From: Pontixanthobacter sp. CEM42
GTDB taxonomy: Bacteria; Pseudomonadota; Alphaproteobacteria; Sphingomonadales; Sphingomonadaceae
Length of the DNA: 64,000 nt
Assembly: GCF_017812015.1 (NCBI RefSeq)
Contig: NZ_JADQTN010000002.1
Coordinates: 124,001 to 188,000, forward strand
Reading direction: 5' to 3'
The position numbers were made by a program, and so were the translations under genes. Below the pieces are notes generated by a model. The model ran no database searches. It was given only the letters and a program-made list of their open reading frames with translations, and was not told where the DNA came from. Of the stretch, positions 43,962 to 53,106 are shown in pieces. Every line of letters starts with the position of its first letter. Position 1 is the first letter of the stretch.

Positions 43962-44923
43962 CAGGCGGGCCCCTTCGCAGCTTCGCTTGTCAGCGAGACA
44001 AACACATCTTCCAGATCGGCTTCACGCGTTGTCACATCTTCGATGGTCAGACCCTGCTCCTGCAGAATCGCGAGCACCTGCCCGGCGGTGAGCTTATCCT
44101 TGTCGTAGGTGACTTCGACGCCGCGCTCGCCAGCCAGTTCGGATTTTACGAAAGCATCATGTACGGGCGCCGCACTCAGATCGGCTCCGACTGTCACAGC
44201 AACAATCTTCTCGCGTGCCATATCAACCATTTCACGGGTCGGTTTGTTGGCGATCAACTCGCCGTGATTGATAATCGCAATCCGATCACACAGCTGCTCC
44301 GCCTCTTCGAGATAGTGCGTGGTTAGTACGACCGTGACACCATCGGCGTTCAGTTCCTGCACCAGTTCCCACAGCAAGCGGCGCAGCTCAACGTCAACGC
44401 CAGCAGTTGGCTCATCAAGCACCAAAATCGGCGGCGAGTGAACCATCGCCTTGGCAATCAATAGCCGCCGCTTCATTCCGCCCGATAGAGTCCGCGCATA
44501 GGCATCGCGCTTATCTGCGAGATGGACTGCTTCGAGCAATTTTTCCGAGCGGCGCAGGCTCTTGGCAATGCCGTAAAAACCCGCCTGGTTCTCCAGCACT
44601 TCGTATGGCGTAAAGAATGGATCGAAAACGATTTCCTGCGGCACAATGCCGATGGCGCGCTTCGCATTGCGGCGCTGCTCGTCAATGTCAAAGCCCCAGA
44701 TTTCAGCCGAACCGCTGGTCTTGGTCACCAGTCCGGCGAGCACATTAATCAGTGTCGATTTACCCGCACCATTAGGGCCGAGCAGGCCGAAAATACCGCC
44801 CTCAGGCACATCGAAACTGACGCCTTTCAGCGCGAGCTTTCCTTCCTCCCCCTTCACGCCCCCACCCACATTGGCATAGCGTTTGACGACGTCACGGATC
44901 TGGATTGCGGGAGGCGTGCTCAT
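43961..44923 (-). CDS. ABC-type transporter ATP-binding protein (ABC-2 type)
   Basis: A 320-residue ATPase of an exporter. Walker A GPNGAGKST at 49-57, signature LSGGMKRRL, Walker B ILVLDEPTAGVD, and switch His in LTTHYLEEAEQL. The C-terminal 90 residues form the extra domain seen in ABC-2 drug/polysaccharide exporters. An odd insert GGGVKGEEGK before the first strand is present. No permease is adjacent; the transmembrane partner must be elsewhere. ATG 44923 was preferred over an in-frame start at 45001 that lies in the divergent promoter. Confidence 0.9.
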   Translation of the reverse strand: MSTPPAIQIRDVVKRYANVGGGVKGEEGKLALKGVSFDVPEGGIFGLLGPNGAGKSTLINVLAGLVTKTSGSAEIWGFDIDEQRRNAKRAIGIVPQEIVFDPFFTPYEVLENQAGFYGIAKSLRRSEKLLEAVHLADKRDAYARTLSGGMKRRLLIAKAMVHSPPILVLDEPTAGVDVELRRLLWELVQELNADGVTVVLTTHYLEEAEQLCDRIAIINHGELIANKPTREMVDMAREKIVAVTVGADLSAAPVHDAFVKSELAGERGVEVTYDKDKLTAGQVLAILQEQGLTIEDVTTREADLEDVFVSLTSEAAKGPA

Positions 44924-45032
44924 ACCGATCGCCCTAATGCGGATACCGCCAAGCAGTAAAGAGCGAACCGCCAGCATTATGGTTATCACGCTATTAACCA
45001 TACTTTAGCGCTTCACGCTTAGACGCGCGGCC

Positions 45033-45167
45033 ATGACCAAGATCATGCGCCATATCGCCGCGAGCTTCAGCAATGCCCGCAAGGAACGCAACGCCGCGCC
45101 CAAAGAGGCCATTCCGCACCATGTTTCTATGGCCGCGATTGGCGTTACCGCGCCCGAATTTATCTGA
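45033..45167 (+). CDS. Small hypothetical protein (44 residues)
   Basis: An open frame from ATG 45033 to TGA 45165-45167, coding for a basic, Ala-rich peptide (MTKIMRHIAASFSNARKERN, then AAPKEAIPHHVSMAAIGVTAPEFI). It lies in the region between the leftward ABC ATPase gene and the rightward zinc-finger gene. It has no good ribosome binding site and no recognised family, so it may not be expressed. Confidence 0.35.
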   Translation: MTKIMRHIAASFSNARKERNAAPKEAIPHHVSMAAIGVTAPEFI

Positions 45168-45220
45168 ATTCACTGCCGCCGCGCTTGCCTAGCGCCACAT
45201 TGGCATTTAATTGGGCGCAC

Positions 45221-45439
45221 ATGATCACTTCAGCGCCCGAAATCGTAAAGACCCAGACCCGACGCGTCAGCTGCGATGGAGCCACCGCGATTCGTGGCCC
45301 AAGAGATGGTAGCGACCGGTTCAAGCCAGCAGCGCTTGGCCACCCGAAAGTCTATCTCGAGATCGATGAAACCGGCTATGTCGATTGCGGCTATTGCGAC
45401 CGGCGCTTCGTTCTCAAAGGCGGACCGGCGAATATCTGA
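45221..45439 (+). CDS. Zinc-finger (CHCC-type) domain protein, NDUFS6-like
   Basis: 72 residues with one zinc site: Cys18 (RRVSCDG), His41 (LGHPKVYLEI), Cys56 and Cys59 (VDCGYCDRRF). This is the CHCC zinc-finger family related to the NDUFS6 subunit of mitochondrial complex I, common in alphaproteobacteria. A role in respiratory complex I assembly is inferred from the eukaryotic relative. ATG 45221 gives the conserved length; an upstream TTG at 45185 is unlikely. Confidence 0.9.
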   Translation: MITSAPEIVKTQTRRVSCDGATAIRGPRDGSDRFKPAALGHPKVYLEIDETGYVDCGYCDRRFVLKGGPANI

Positions 45440-45499
45440 TTAGGTGTTTGAGTAGGCGTTTGATTTGGCGCCGGAAGCTTTCGGCCCTATCTGTTGCCA

Positions 45500-46924
45500 A
45501 TGACTATCACCGATCCCCGCTCACTTCTCTACACAGACGGCAAACTCGACCCCGACGAAGCGCAGGCTCTCACCGCCGAAACGCTCAGAAATTGTGATGA
45601 TGGGGAGTTGTATCTCCAGCACGGTGTTACCGAAGCTTTCACATTTGACGATGGCCGACTGAAGACGGCCGATTATTCGCGCGATGCCGGGTTTGGATTG
45701 CGCGGCGTATCGGGCGAGATGACCGGCTTTGCCCATTCGAACGATATCAGCGCGGGCGCGATCCGCCGCGCGGGCGAAACATTGCAATTGCTTGATCCGG
45801 CGACCGGAACAACCTCACCGCAACCGCGAAAGAGCAATCAACGGCTCTATACCGATGCGAGTCCTTTGGACGCCGTTCCTTTCGCAAAAAAAGTCGCGCT
45901 GCTTGAAACCATTGACGCTGTGGCGCGCGCGCGTGATCCGCGCGTATCGCAAGTAACCGCATCAATGTCTGCCAGTTGGAGCGTAATCGAAATCGTCCGC
46001 GCTGACGGCTTTCGTGCAACTGATATCCGTCCGCTTGTGCGGCTCAATATCGGGATACTCGCCGAGGCACATGGTAGGCGCGAACGCGGCTCATACGGCT
46101 TTGGCGGTCGCTACCTGTACGATCAATTGTTTGATGACGGCGAATGGAACCACGCCGTCGACGAAGCTGTCCGGCAAGCCATGGTCAATCTGGAAAGCGT
46201 CGATGCGCCAGCGGGCGAAATGCCAGTGCTGCTCGCACCCGGTTGGCCTGGGATCATCCTGCACGAAGCTGTCGGCCATGGTTTGGAAGGCGACTTCAAC
46301 CGCAAAGGCACCAGCGCATTCTCTGGCCGTATTGGGGAACGCGTTGCCGCACCCAGCGTAACCGTGGTTGACGATGGCAGTATCGAAAACAGACGCGGTT
46401 CGCTGAGCATTGATGATGAGGGTACGCCGACCGAAGAGACTGTGCTGATCGAGGATGGTATCCTGAAAGGATACATGCAGGATCGCCTCAATGCGCGGCT
46501 GATGGGCGTCGAACCGACCGGCAATGCCCGCCGTCAATCCTATCAATATGCGCCGATGCCGCGGATGACCAACACCTTCATGCGCGGCGGCAAGGATGAT
46601 CCAGCGGAATTGCTCGCCGGTATGAAAAAAGGCATCTTTTGCGAGAGCTTTGGCGGCGGCCAGGTCGACATCGTATCGGGCCGCTTCACTTTCTCCTGCA
46701 CCGAGGCATACATGGTGGAGGACGGCAAAATCGCCGCTCCCATCAAGGGTGCCACACTAATCGGCGACGGTCCCAGCGTACTCAAAGAAGTGACCGGCAT
46801 CGGCAATGATATGGCGCTGGATAATGGCGTCGGCGTATGCGGCAAAGGCGGGCAGAGCGTGCCTGCCGGAGTGGGTCAACCGACATTGCTGGTGGGCGGT
46901 TTGACGGTTGGCGGAACCGCGTAA
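45500..46924 (+). CDS. tldD: Metalloprotease TldD
   Basis: A 474-residue subunit of the TldD/TldE protease, which in E. coli processes microcin B17 and degrades CcdA. The zinc motif HEAVGH is at residues 255-260, followed by GLEGDFNRKGTSAFSG. QYAPMPRMTNT and a C-terminal GVGVCGKGGQSVPAGVGQPTLL are conserved. TldE (PmbA) is not in the window, as is common when the two are unlinked. ATG 45500 was chosen over a TTG two codons upstream. Confidence 0.93.
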   Translation: MTITDPRSLLYTDGKLDPDEAQALTAETLRNCDDGELYLQHGVTEAFTFDDGRLKTADYSRDAGFGLRGVSGEMTGFAHSNDISAGAIRRAGETLQLLDPATGTTSPQPRKSNQRLYTDASPLDAVPFAKKVALLETIDAVARARDPRVSQVTASMSASWSVIEIVRADGFRATDIRPLVRLNIGILAEAHGRRERGSYGFGGRYLYDQLFDDGEWNHAVDEAVRQAMVNLESVDAPAGEMPVLLAPGWPGIILHEAVGHGLEGDFNRKGTSAFSGRIGERVAAPSVTVVDDGSIENRRGSLSIDDEGTPTEETVLIEDGILKGYMQDRLNARLMGVEPTGNARRQSYQYAPMPRMTNTFMRGGKDDPAELLAGMKKGIFCESFGGGQVDIVSGRFTFSCTEAYMVEDGKIAAPIKGATLIGDGPSVLKEVTGIGNDMALDNGVGVCGKGGQSVPAGVGQPTLLVGGLTVGGTA

Positions 46925-46974
46925 GCATACGCAATATCGCTAGTCAGGCGACATTCAGAAGCGATTCGTGTACT

Positions 46975-47406
46975 ATGCACCGCATGAGACAGATCGCTAT
47001 CACATCGCTCGCCTTCGTTTCACTTGCTCTGGCTGGTTCACTGCCTGTTGGTGCACAAGATGCGGACAATGACACTAATGCCAAGGGTGAGGCCGAACTG
47101 GCCGAGATCCTGGAAGGCTACGAAGCCGGTGAGCCAGTAAAGTGTCTACGCCGGTCCCAGCGCGACAGGCTGCAAATTGTCGATGATACTGCTTTCGTCT
47201 TCCGTGACGGCCGGACGATCTATGTGAACCGGACTAAGTCACCGCGTCATTTGGACGATTTTGACGTACCTGTGTTCAGACTGTTTGGCAGCAGTCTATG
47301 CCGCCAGGATCAGGTTGAAATGCGCAGCCGCGACGGACATTTTGCAGGTCCGATCGTGATCTTGAGCGATTTCGTACCCTATACCAAGGTCGAAACTGAA
47401 AGCTAA
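46975..47406 (+). CDS. Secreted protein, first of a tandem paralog pair
   Basis: 143 residues with a signal peptide (ITSLAFVSLALAGSLPVGA). The mature domain reads AELAEILEGYEAGEPVKCLRR, then AFVFRDGRTIYVNR and SSLCRQDQVEM, with two Cys likely forming a disulfide. The neighbour at 47436 has the same pattern, so the pair arose by duplication. I do not recognise the family. An ATG at 46984 is an equally plausible start. Exported small protein of unknown role. Confidence 0.75.
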   Translation: MHRMRQIAITSLAFVSLALAGSLPVGAQDADNDTNAKGEAELAEILEGYEAGEPVKCLRRSQRDRLQIVDDTAFVFRDGRTIYVNRTKSPRHLDDFDVPVFRLFGSSLCRQDQVEMRSRDGHFAGPIVILSDFVPYTKVETES

Positions 47407-47435
47407 CACGTCCTGCACCCCCGAAGGAGAACATC

Positions 47436-47858
47436 ATGACCAACATCAAACTTATCGTAGCCTCTCTCGCCGCGACAGCCATGATCGCAATTCCTTCTGC
47501 TGGCGCTGAAACGCCGGCAGGCGCCGAGCCGACTAAGGGTGAAACAAAACTCGCCAAGATGCTCGAAGGCCGCATTGCCGGTGAGCCTCAGAAATGCATC
47601 CGCTATCTGCCGCAAACCGATCTAACGGTGATTGACGGAACTGCACTGGTCTATCGGACCGGGCGGACGCTCTATGTCAACGTGCCCAGCAACGCTCGCT
47701 CCATCGACGACAATGACACATTGGTGCGCCGGACGAGCTTTGCCAGCCGCCTTTGCAACACCGATATCATCACAACGGTTGACCGATTCCACGGTAATTA
47801 TACCGGCAACATCAACCTTGGTGAGTTTGTGCCGTACCGCAAAGCTGAAGCTAGCTAA
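47436..47858 (+). CDS. Secreted protein, second of a tandem paralog pair
   Basis: 140 residues with a signal peptide (LIVASLAATAMIAIPSAGA). The domain parallels its upstream neighbour: TKLAKMLEGRIAGEPQKCIRY, ALVYRTGRTLYVNV, SRLCNTD and the shared ending EFVPYRK. Both Cys are conserved. AAGGAG lies 8 bases before the ATG. The gene is 29 bases downstream of the first copy and is probably co-transcribed. No function known. Confidence 0.8.
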   Translation: MTNIKLIVASLAATAMIAIPSAGAETPAGAEPTKGETKLAKMLEGRIAGEPQKCIRYLPQTDLTVIDGTALVYRTGRTLYVNVPSNARSIDDNDTLVRRTSFASRLCNTDIITTVDRFHGNYTGNINLGEFVPYRKAEAS

Positions 47859-47873
47859 GTCAGCGGGACCTGT

Positions 47874-48443
47874 TCAATGTGCATTGCGGTGCAATGCATC
47901 GGCGGAGCCGCCAGTATCATAGATATCAGAGATCGCTGGATCGACGGTGTTGGCGCGTGAAGCCTCGATAATCACACCGAAGACCCAGCCAATGTTGCCG
48001 TCTTTGTCGCGTTGGCACACTCCGCGGGATATTACCGTTTTCTCCACTCCACCTTCGGCCGTCAGCCTAGCGAGGAAGTCAAAGCCTTTGCCAGATTGGA
48101 TAGCGTCATCAACCAGCGCCGCAACCCGATCACGATCCTGAGGATGGTAATATGCCAGCGCTTCCTCCAGCGTCGGAGAGCCTAAGCCCTCATCCCTGTC
48201 ATGCAGGACGAAAACCTGATCTGACCAATCCAGCTCTTCCAATTCGAGATCAAGCGTCCACGTCCCAATGCCGCCAACCTCGCCAGCGAGGCGCAAGCCG
48301 TCTTCCGCGCGGAGCAAATCGGCCTTCAAGTACCGGTTGCTCAAAGTAACAAATATCGCATAGCCGAGAGCGGCCAGCGCAAATATCGCACTGATAATTG
48401 CGCCAAATTCAAGCAAAACGTTGAAGTCGCTCTGTTCACTCAC
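47874..48443 (-). CDS. Membrane-anchored PAS domain protein without output domain
   Basis: 189 residues from GTG 48443. A short hydrophilic N-terminus leads into one membrane segment (about 10-33, VLLEFGAIISAIFALAALGYAIFV), then a coiled stretch, then a PAS fold (GGIGTWTLDLELEELDWSDQVFVLHD, YYHPQDRDRVAALVDDAI, NIGWVFGVIIEA). No kinase, GGDEF or HTH domain follows. It may sense a ligand or light and act through a partner. An inverted-repeat region lies upstream at 48481-48509. Confidence 0.75.
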   Translation of the reverse strand: MSEQSDFNVLLEFGAIISAIFALAALGYAIFVTLSNRYLKADLLRAEDGLRLAGEVGGIGTWTLDLELEELDWSDQVFVLHDRDEGLGSPTLEEALAYYHPQDRDRVAALVDDAIQSGKGFDFLARLTAEGGVEKTVISRGVCQRDKDGNIGWVFGVIIEASRANTVDPAISDIYDTGGSADALHRNAH

Positions 48444-48480
48444 AGGAATACGCCTCTCTACTAAGTCACGAAAACCTAAT

Positions 48481-48509
48481 GAAAGTCTATTAACGTATTA
48501 CGTACTTTC
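48481..48509 (-). promoter_or_regulatory. Overlapping inverted repeats upstream of the PAS gene
   Basis: GAAAGT (48481-48486) and ACTTTC (48504-48509) form an outer repeat. ACGTA-T-TACGT (48493-48503) is a perfect 5-1-5 palindrome inside it. It lies 38-66 bases before the PAS gene start, a likely promoter position. No regulator is assigned. Confidence 0.35.
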
Positions 48510-48547
48510 TTGTCGAATTCACTCGTAGCTGGCTGATAGAAGTGAAT

Positions 48548-49519
48548 TTACGCCGAAATCGCATTCATCCGCTGACGGATATCTTCCGCTTCACCCATGA
48601 TCCGGTCGATTAATTCCTGACAAGTCGGGATGTCATTGATCAGGCCCGCAACCATGCCGCAGCTCCATGCGCCGGCATCCATATCGCCTTCCATCATGAT
48701 GCGTGGATAGACGCCTGCGACTTCTTCGATGATGTCTTCGAACTTCAGATCCGCACCGAGTTCGCGCTCTTTCACTAGCAAGCGCTCGACCGCTTCATTG
48801 GTCATCACACGCTCGGTATTACGCAGCGGGCGCATCACCAAGCGCGTATCCAATTCACTCGCCGCTACGATGGCGGCTTTCACATTCTCATGAACCGGTG
48901 CTTCTTTTGTCGCGATAAAGCGTGTGCCCATATTCATGCCCGAAGCACCCATTGCGAGTGAGGCCATCAGGCTGCGGCCATCAGCCATACCGCCCGATGA
49001 CACGAAGGGAATCTCTAGCTCATCCGCCGCACGCGGCAGCAGAATGAAGTTCGGCACATCGTCTTCGCCGGGGTGGCCGCCGCATTCGAAACCGTCGACC
49101 GATACGGCATCGCAGCCGATGCTCTGCGCTTTCATCGCGTGACGCACGCTAGTGCATTTGTGGATCACTTTGACGCCCGCTTCCTTGAAGAAAGGCAGGA
49201 CTTGCGCGGGATTGTTGCCAGCTGTCTCGACCGCTTTCACGCCGCCTTCGATGATCGCACGGACATAGCCGGGATAATCGGGCGCATTGACTGTAGGCAG
49301 GAAAGTCAGGTTCACGCCGAACGGCTTGTCAGTCATTTCCTTACAGCGCGCAATTTCCTTCGCCAGCAGCTCAGGTGTCTTTTGCGTTAGACCAGTAATG
49401 ATCCCGAGACCGCCCGCGTTGGAGACCGCCGCCGCCATTTCCGCAAAGCCGACATAATGCATGCCGCCCTGGATAATCGGGTGCTGGATGCCAAACATTT
49501 CGGTGATTGCGGTTTTCAT
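48548..49519 (-). CDS. Nitronate monooxygenase family flavoprotein
   Basis: A 323-residue FMN barrel of the nitronate monooxygenase/FabK-like family: FGIQHPIIQGGMHYV at the start, NAGGLGIITG, KVIHKCTSVRHA, DGFECGGHPGEDD, SSGGMADGRSLMAALAMGA-like segment and GTRFIATKEAPVHE. It oxidises alkyl nitronates or acts as a related oxidoreductase; substrate not certain. ATG 49519 has GGAGAG 5 bases upstream; a longer frame lies in the divergent promoter of the SDR gene. Confidence 0.88.
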   Translation of the reverse strand: MKTAITEMFGIQHPIIQGGMHYVGFAEMAAAVSNAGGLGIITGLTQKTPELLAKEIARCKEMTDKPFGVNLTFLPTVNAPDYPGYVRAIIEGGVKAVETAGNNPAQVLPFFKEAGVKVIHKCTSVRHAMKAQSIGCDAVSVDGFECGGHPGEDDVPNFILLPRAADELEIPFVSSGGMADGRSLMASLAMGASGMNMGTRFIATKEAPVHENVKAAIVAASELDTRLVMRPLRNTERVMTNEAVERLLVKERELGADLKFEDIIEEVAGVYPRIMMEGDMDAGAWSCGMVAGLINDIPTCQELIDRIMGEAEDIRQRMNAISA

Positions 49520-49678
49520 AGTGTCTCTCCGGTCATTGATTCTTGGCGCATGGAATGGGGCAGATTTGGGCGGCCTGCAAGTGTCCGCATGCAGCACCCG
49601 AATGCCGTAGCGTCAGGAAATGCACGCTTCCCGTTGCGCGGTGGATGTGGCAATTCTTGTCCAGAGAGGAATTCCCCA

Positions 49679-50647
49679 ATGACAACAGCCCAAGCCCCCA
49701 TTGATTCTCCCTTCGGCATGCGTTCGACCGCGAAGGAGGTTGCCGCGGGTATTGATCTGTCGGGGAAGAATATCATCGTAACCGGCGGCTATTCAGGCCT
49801 CGGCACTGAAACGGTGCGCGCGCTAGCAAGAGCAGGCGCGCATGTGATCGTGGGCGCGCGCCGGCCTGATACCGCTGCAGAAGTGCTGGCTGAAATGGAT
49901 GGGGCAATCACTATCCTTCCGCTTGATCTATCCGATCCTGCATCGATTGATGCATTCGCAAAACTGGTCACTGAAAAAATCGACCAGCTCGACATATTGA
50001 TCAACAATGCCGCGATTATGGCCAGCCCGCTGATGCGCGATGCACGCGGTTATGAAATGCAGTTCGCGACCAACCATCTGGGCCATTTCCAGTTGACCGC
50101 ACGCCTATGGCCGCTGCTGGTCGCGTCAAGTGCCGCGCGCGTTGTGGCGCTGTCTTCGGTTGGCCATCGGCTAAACGGGCTCGATGTCGACGATCCGAAT
50201 TTCGAGAACCGCGAATATGAAAAATGGCCCGCTTACGGCCAGGCGAAGTCGGCCAATGCCCTTTTTGCGCTTGAGCTGGACAAGCTCGGCGAGCCTCACG
50301 GAGTACGCGCATTTGCGGTTCATCCGGGCGGTATCGTTACCCCGCTGCAGCGCCATCTGACGATGGAAGAGCAAACGGCGATGGGCTGGTTCGATGAAGA
50401 CGGCAACACGCATGAATCCTTCAAAAGCATTGAAGAAGGGGCATCGACCAGCGTGTGGAGCGCTGTCTCGCCGCTGCTTGATGGCATGGGCGGCGTGTAT
50501 TGTGAGGATTGCAATGTGGGCGCGATTGCCGATGAAAGTACACCGCGCGGCTCCGGCGTCTCACCGCATATTCGCGACGAAGATTTGGCCAAGCGGCTTT
50601 GGGTGAAGTCCGAAGAACTGACAGGCGTCAGCTTTCCGGCACAATGA
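49679..50647 (+). CDS. Short-chain dehydrogenase/reductase (retinol dehydrogenase-like)
   Basis: A 322-residue SDR of the longer oxidoreductase type. Cofactor motif TGGYSGLG at 35-42, NNAA near 110, and active-site Ser161 with Tyr187/Lys191 (AYGQAKSANALF). The size and the DPNFENREYEKW insertion before the catalytic Tyr resemble retinol dehydrogenase-like members, which reduce diverse carbonyls. AGAGAGGA precedes the ATG by 8 bases. Divergent from the nitronate monooxygenase gene, with no shared operon. Confidence 0.9.
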   Translation: MTTAQAPIDSPFGMRSTAKEVAAGIDLSGKNIIVTGGYSGLGTETVRALARAGAHVIVGARRPDTAAEVLAEMDGAITILPLDLSDPASIDAFAKLVTEKIDQLDILINNAAIMASPLMRDARGYEMQFATNHLGHFQLTARLWPLLVASSAARVVALSSVGHRLNGLDVDDPNFENREYEKWPAYGQAKSANALFALELDKLGEPHGVRAFAVHPGGIVTPLQRHLTMEEQTAMGWFDEDGNTHESFKSIEEGASTSVWSAVSPLLDGMGGVYCEDCNVGAIADESTPRGSGVSPHIRDEDLAKRLWVKSEELTGVSFPAQ

Positions 50648-50658
50648 ACTGTCAGTGC

Positions 50659-51492
50659 CTACTTCCTTAAAGTCAGAACAATCCCGCCAAGGATTAGCCC
50701 GCCAGCAATCGCCACATTCAGCGTTAGCGGTTCGGCTAGCAGTACTGCACCGCCAAGCGCGGCAATCACTGGCGTAGCAAGCTGCATCGACGCCGCTGTT
50801 GCCAGCTTCAGTTGCGGCGCAACGCGGTACCAAATCACATAGCCAAGCCCCGAAGTCACCGCTCCTGAAATGATCGCCAACGTCACGCCCCATACTGACG
50901 GCATCGCGCTGTCGAGTAGAACAAGCGGAATTGCGAAAGGTGTGGCGATCATAAAATTCGCGGCTGTATTGCGCGCTGGATTGCTTCCGCCTCGACCGAT
51001 GATGGTGTAAAAGCCCCATGCGATGCCTGCCGCTGCCATCATCATCGCGGGCACATAATCCGCCGCTTCACCGCCTGGCAGGAACAGCCATCCAAGACCG
51101 ACCAGAGCGATAAAAAGGCCGAGCCAACCGCTTAAGCTTGGACGGTCTCCTTTAAGGATACCAATCGCCATCACGCTCGCCTGCACGCAGCCAAACAGGA
51201 TAAACGCGCCGGTAGCCGCCGATAGGGTGAGATAGGCGAAGGAAAAGCCCGCAATATAGACAAATAGCGCCGCCGCGCCTTTGGCATCGCTGAGCATAGG
51301 CCGCGGTTTGAGAAACGGGATCAGAACCAATGCGCCAGCGGCCAAGCGGATCGCCGAAAACGCACCTGCCTCAATCGCGCCATCCGCCAAAGCCGCGCGC
51401 GCGAGCAATGAATTTCCGGCGAATGCAAGGATCGCAAGCACGGCCAGCGTCAAGAGTTGGAGGTGGTTACGCGCTGGCATAGGCGCACTCAT
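50659..51492 (-). CDS. DMT/EamA family transporter
   Basis: A 277-residue inner-membrane protein with about ten hydrophobic segments in two EamA halves (FAGNSLLARAAL and YVIWYRVAPQLKLATAASMQLATPVIAALGG are typical blocks). Such proteins export amino acids, metabolites or toxic compounds; the substrate is unknown. The ATG at 51492 overlaps the end of the endonuclease III-like gene by 26 bases; an ATG at 51480 is an alternative. Converges with the SDR gene. Confidence 0.88.
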   Translation of the reverse strand: MSAPMPARNHLQLLTLAVLAILAFAGNSLLARAALADGAIEAGAFSAIRLAAGALVLIPFLKPRPMLSDAKGAAALFVYIAGFSFAYLTLSAATGAFILFGCVQASVMAIGILKGDRPSLSGWLGLFIALVGLGWLFLPGGEAADYVPAMMMAAAGIAWGFYTIIGRGGSNPARNTAANFMIATPFAIPLVLLDSAMPSVWGVTLAIISGAVTSGLGYVIWYRVAPQLKLATAASMQLATPVIAALGGAVLLAEPLTLNVAIAGGLILGGIVLTLRK

Positions 51493-52171
51493 TCCGCACC
51501 GGGCAGCTTGCGCAAGTAGGGTTCGTCGGGCGGCATGATGTCTGACCCAGCCGTTTCACCAGCAAATGATGTTCGTCGATATCTTTGGCGCTCCACTCCT
51601 CGGGCACGACAGGCATCAGCGCATCATAGGCACGCGTAGTATCGGCCTTGGGCGCAACCAAACCCATCCGCTGCATCACCCGCCGGTGATGCGTATCGAG
51701 CACCACTGCACGCCGTTCAAAGATGCTGGTGTTGGCAATACCCGCGCTGATCTTTCGTGCGATACCGGGCAGCGTTTCAAGCCAGTGCATAAGATCGGCG
51801 GTTTCGAGATTCGACAGATGCCTCAAGTCCACTTGTCCGCGCTCTGCAATGATTTGCGTGAGACAGTCTTTAAGCCGCCGCGCCGATTGTTCTGGGAAGG
51901 TCTGGTTTGACAGGAGCGCAGTCAATTCATCTATCTGCGCCTCGGCCACCGCCTCCCACGAACCGAACCGCTCCAGCATCGCGTCAGTCGCCGCGTTGGA
52001 AACCGCCGTCTTGGTCCGCGCGCCGATCACACCCTGTACCAAAGTCCAAACCGGATCGCGGCGCTTAGTGTCAGGCCGCTCGATCCGTCCAAACGCAGCG
52101 ATCAGTGCGGCGTGAATGCGCTTAAGCTGATCGGTGCGAGGGTCAGAGCCGAGGGGGAGTTGCATAGGCAT
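51467..52171 (-). CDS. Endonuclease III-like DNA glycosylase
   Basis: A 234-residue HhH-GPD base-excision repair protein. The helix-hairpin-helix LPGIARKIS holds Lys140 (glycosylase/lyase Lys), and Asp159 in VLDTHHRRV is the second catalytic residue. The [4Fe-4S] ligands Cys213, 220, 223 and 229 show the C-x6-C-x2-C-x5-C spacing of endonuclease III. It is shorter and more divergent than housekeeping Nth, so it is probably a paralog with a different lesion preference. The DMT transporter gene overlaps its end. Confidence 0.87.
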   Translation of the reverse strand: MPMQLPLGSDPRTDQLKRIHAALIAAFGRIERPDTKRRDPVWTLVQGVIGARTKTAVSNAATDAMLERFGSWEAVAEAQIDELTALLSNQTFPEQSARRLKDCLTQIIAERGQVDLRHLSNLETADLMHWLETLPGIARKISAGIANTSIFERRAVVLDTHHRRVMQRMGLVAPKADTTRAYDALMPVVPEEWSAKDIDEHHLLVKRLGQTSCRPTNPTCASCPVRNECAYASA

Positions 52172-52213
52172 CTCGTATGATGCCGCGACCTTGCTTGCAA
52201 TCAGCCGGCAGAA

Positions 52214-52930
52214 CTATCCCGCTAAGCGATAGCCAAATTCAACGATCTCTTCAGCAAACGCGGTTTCAATTGCTTCAACCGCCAAAGGATACGGCGCGAA
52301 GCTCGCTGCCGCTGTTGCGACTGCGGGACGGACACCGGATTTAGCAGTCGTCTTGCTGAATATATCGCCGAGTCCGTTGAGTTCCGGGATCGCCAATTCC
52401 AGCGCAGCAATATCCGCTGCGATCTGCTCATAGCGTAGCAAGTGGTGAACGATCCGCTCTCCACCAATCGCATAGCTTTCACGGTTCTGAAGCAGCAAAT
52501 CCACATTGGCTATGCACCATTCGCCGAACTCCGGCAGCATATGGCCAGCCGACGCGCGCCAATGGTACAACGACACAGCCAGATCAAAGGGGTTGCGGAT
52601 GATGGAGACACGCTGCGCACTATCCCAGCGGTCAGCGCCGAGAAGCGCCTGCGCGGCTGCAGCACTCATATGATTGTAAAACTTGCTCGGCACCTCGCGG
52701 CGGCGCTTTGCCCGTTCAACCGCCGCGTGCGGTATCTCGTCGTCCCGAGTAAACCCGTAATTCTGCGCACCGCGCGCGCCAGCCTCCACACGAAACCGCT
52801 CCTCACCCTTGCCGATCGGTGTGATGATATCCTTGGGCTCAGCAAAGTGAGACAGCGCCATCTCGAAAGATGTCCCCGCCACCTTACGCGGCTTGAGGAA
52901 CAAAACCTTCGGATGATGGAGGTAGATCAT
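52214..52930 (-). CDS. Sulfotransferase family protein (short)
   Basis: 238 residues. The N-terminal FLKPRKVAGTSFEMALSHF is the 5'-phosphosulfate-binding loop in its sulfotransferase-2-like form, and RVSIIRNPFDLAVSLYHWR is the 3'-phosphate region. It is unrelated in detail to the larger sulfotransferase at 22968-23885. Targets such as lipids or polysaccharides are possible. No neighbouring pathway genes. A GGTGAT/ATCACC hairpin lies at the start of the leader. Confidence 0.75.
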   Translation of the reverse strand: MIYLHHPKVLFLKPRKVAGTSFEMALSHFAEPKDIITPIGKGEERFRVEAGARGAQNYGFTRDDEIPHAAVERAKRRREVPSKFYNHMSAAAAQALLGADRWDSAQRVSIIRNPFDLAVSLYHWRASAGHMLPEFGEWCIANVDLLLQNRESYAIGGERIVHHLLRYEQIAADIAALELAIPELNGLGDIFSKTTAKSGVRPAVATAAASFAPYPLAVEAIETAFAEEIVEFGYRLAG

Positions 52931-53106
52931 TGGTGGTGATGACCCGCTGAATCACCAAAGCACGATCCTGCGATTAATGCGTCCAAGACAGGTTTATTTG
53001 GTTGATCTATGAGATGGTCTGAGCCAGCGGTCAGTTGCATGTGGATGAACATATATTGCGAATAACACCCTTGCCAGACGTAATTGCATGAGCGCACTAA
53101 GATGGC

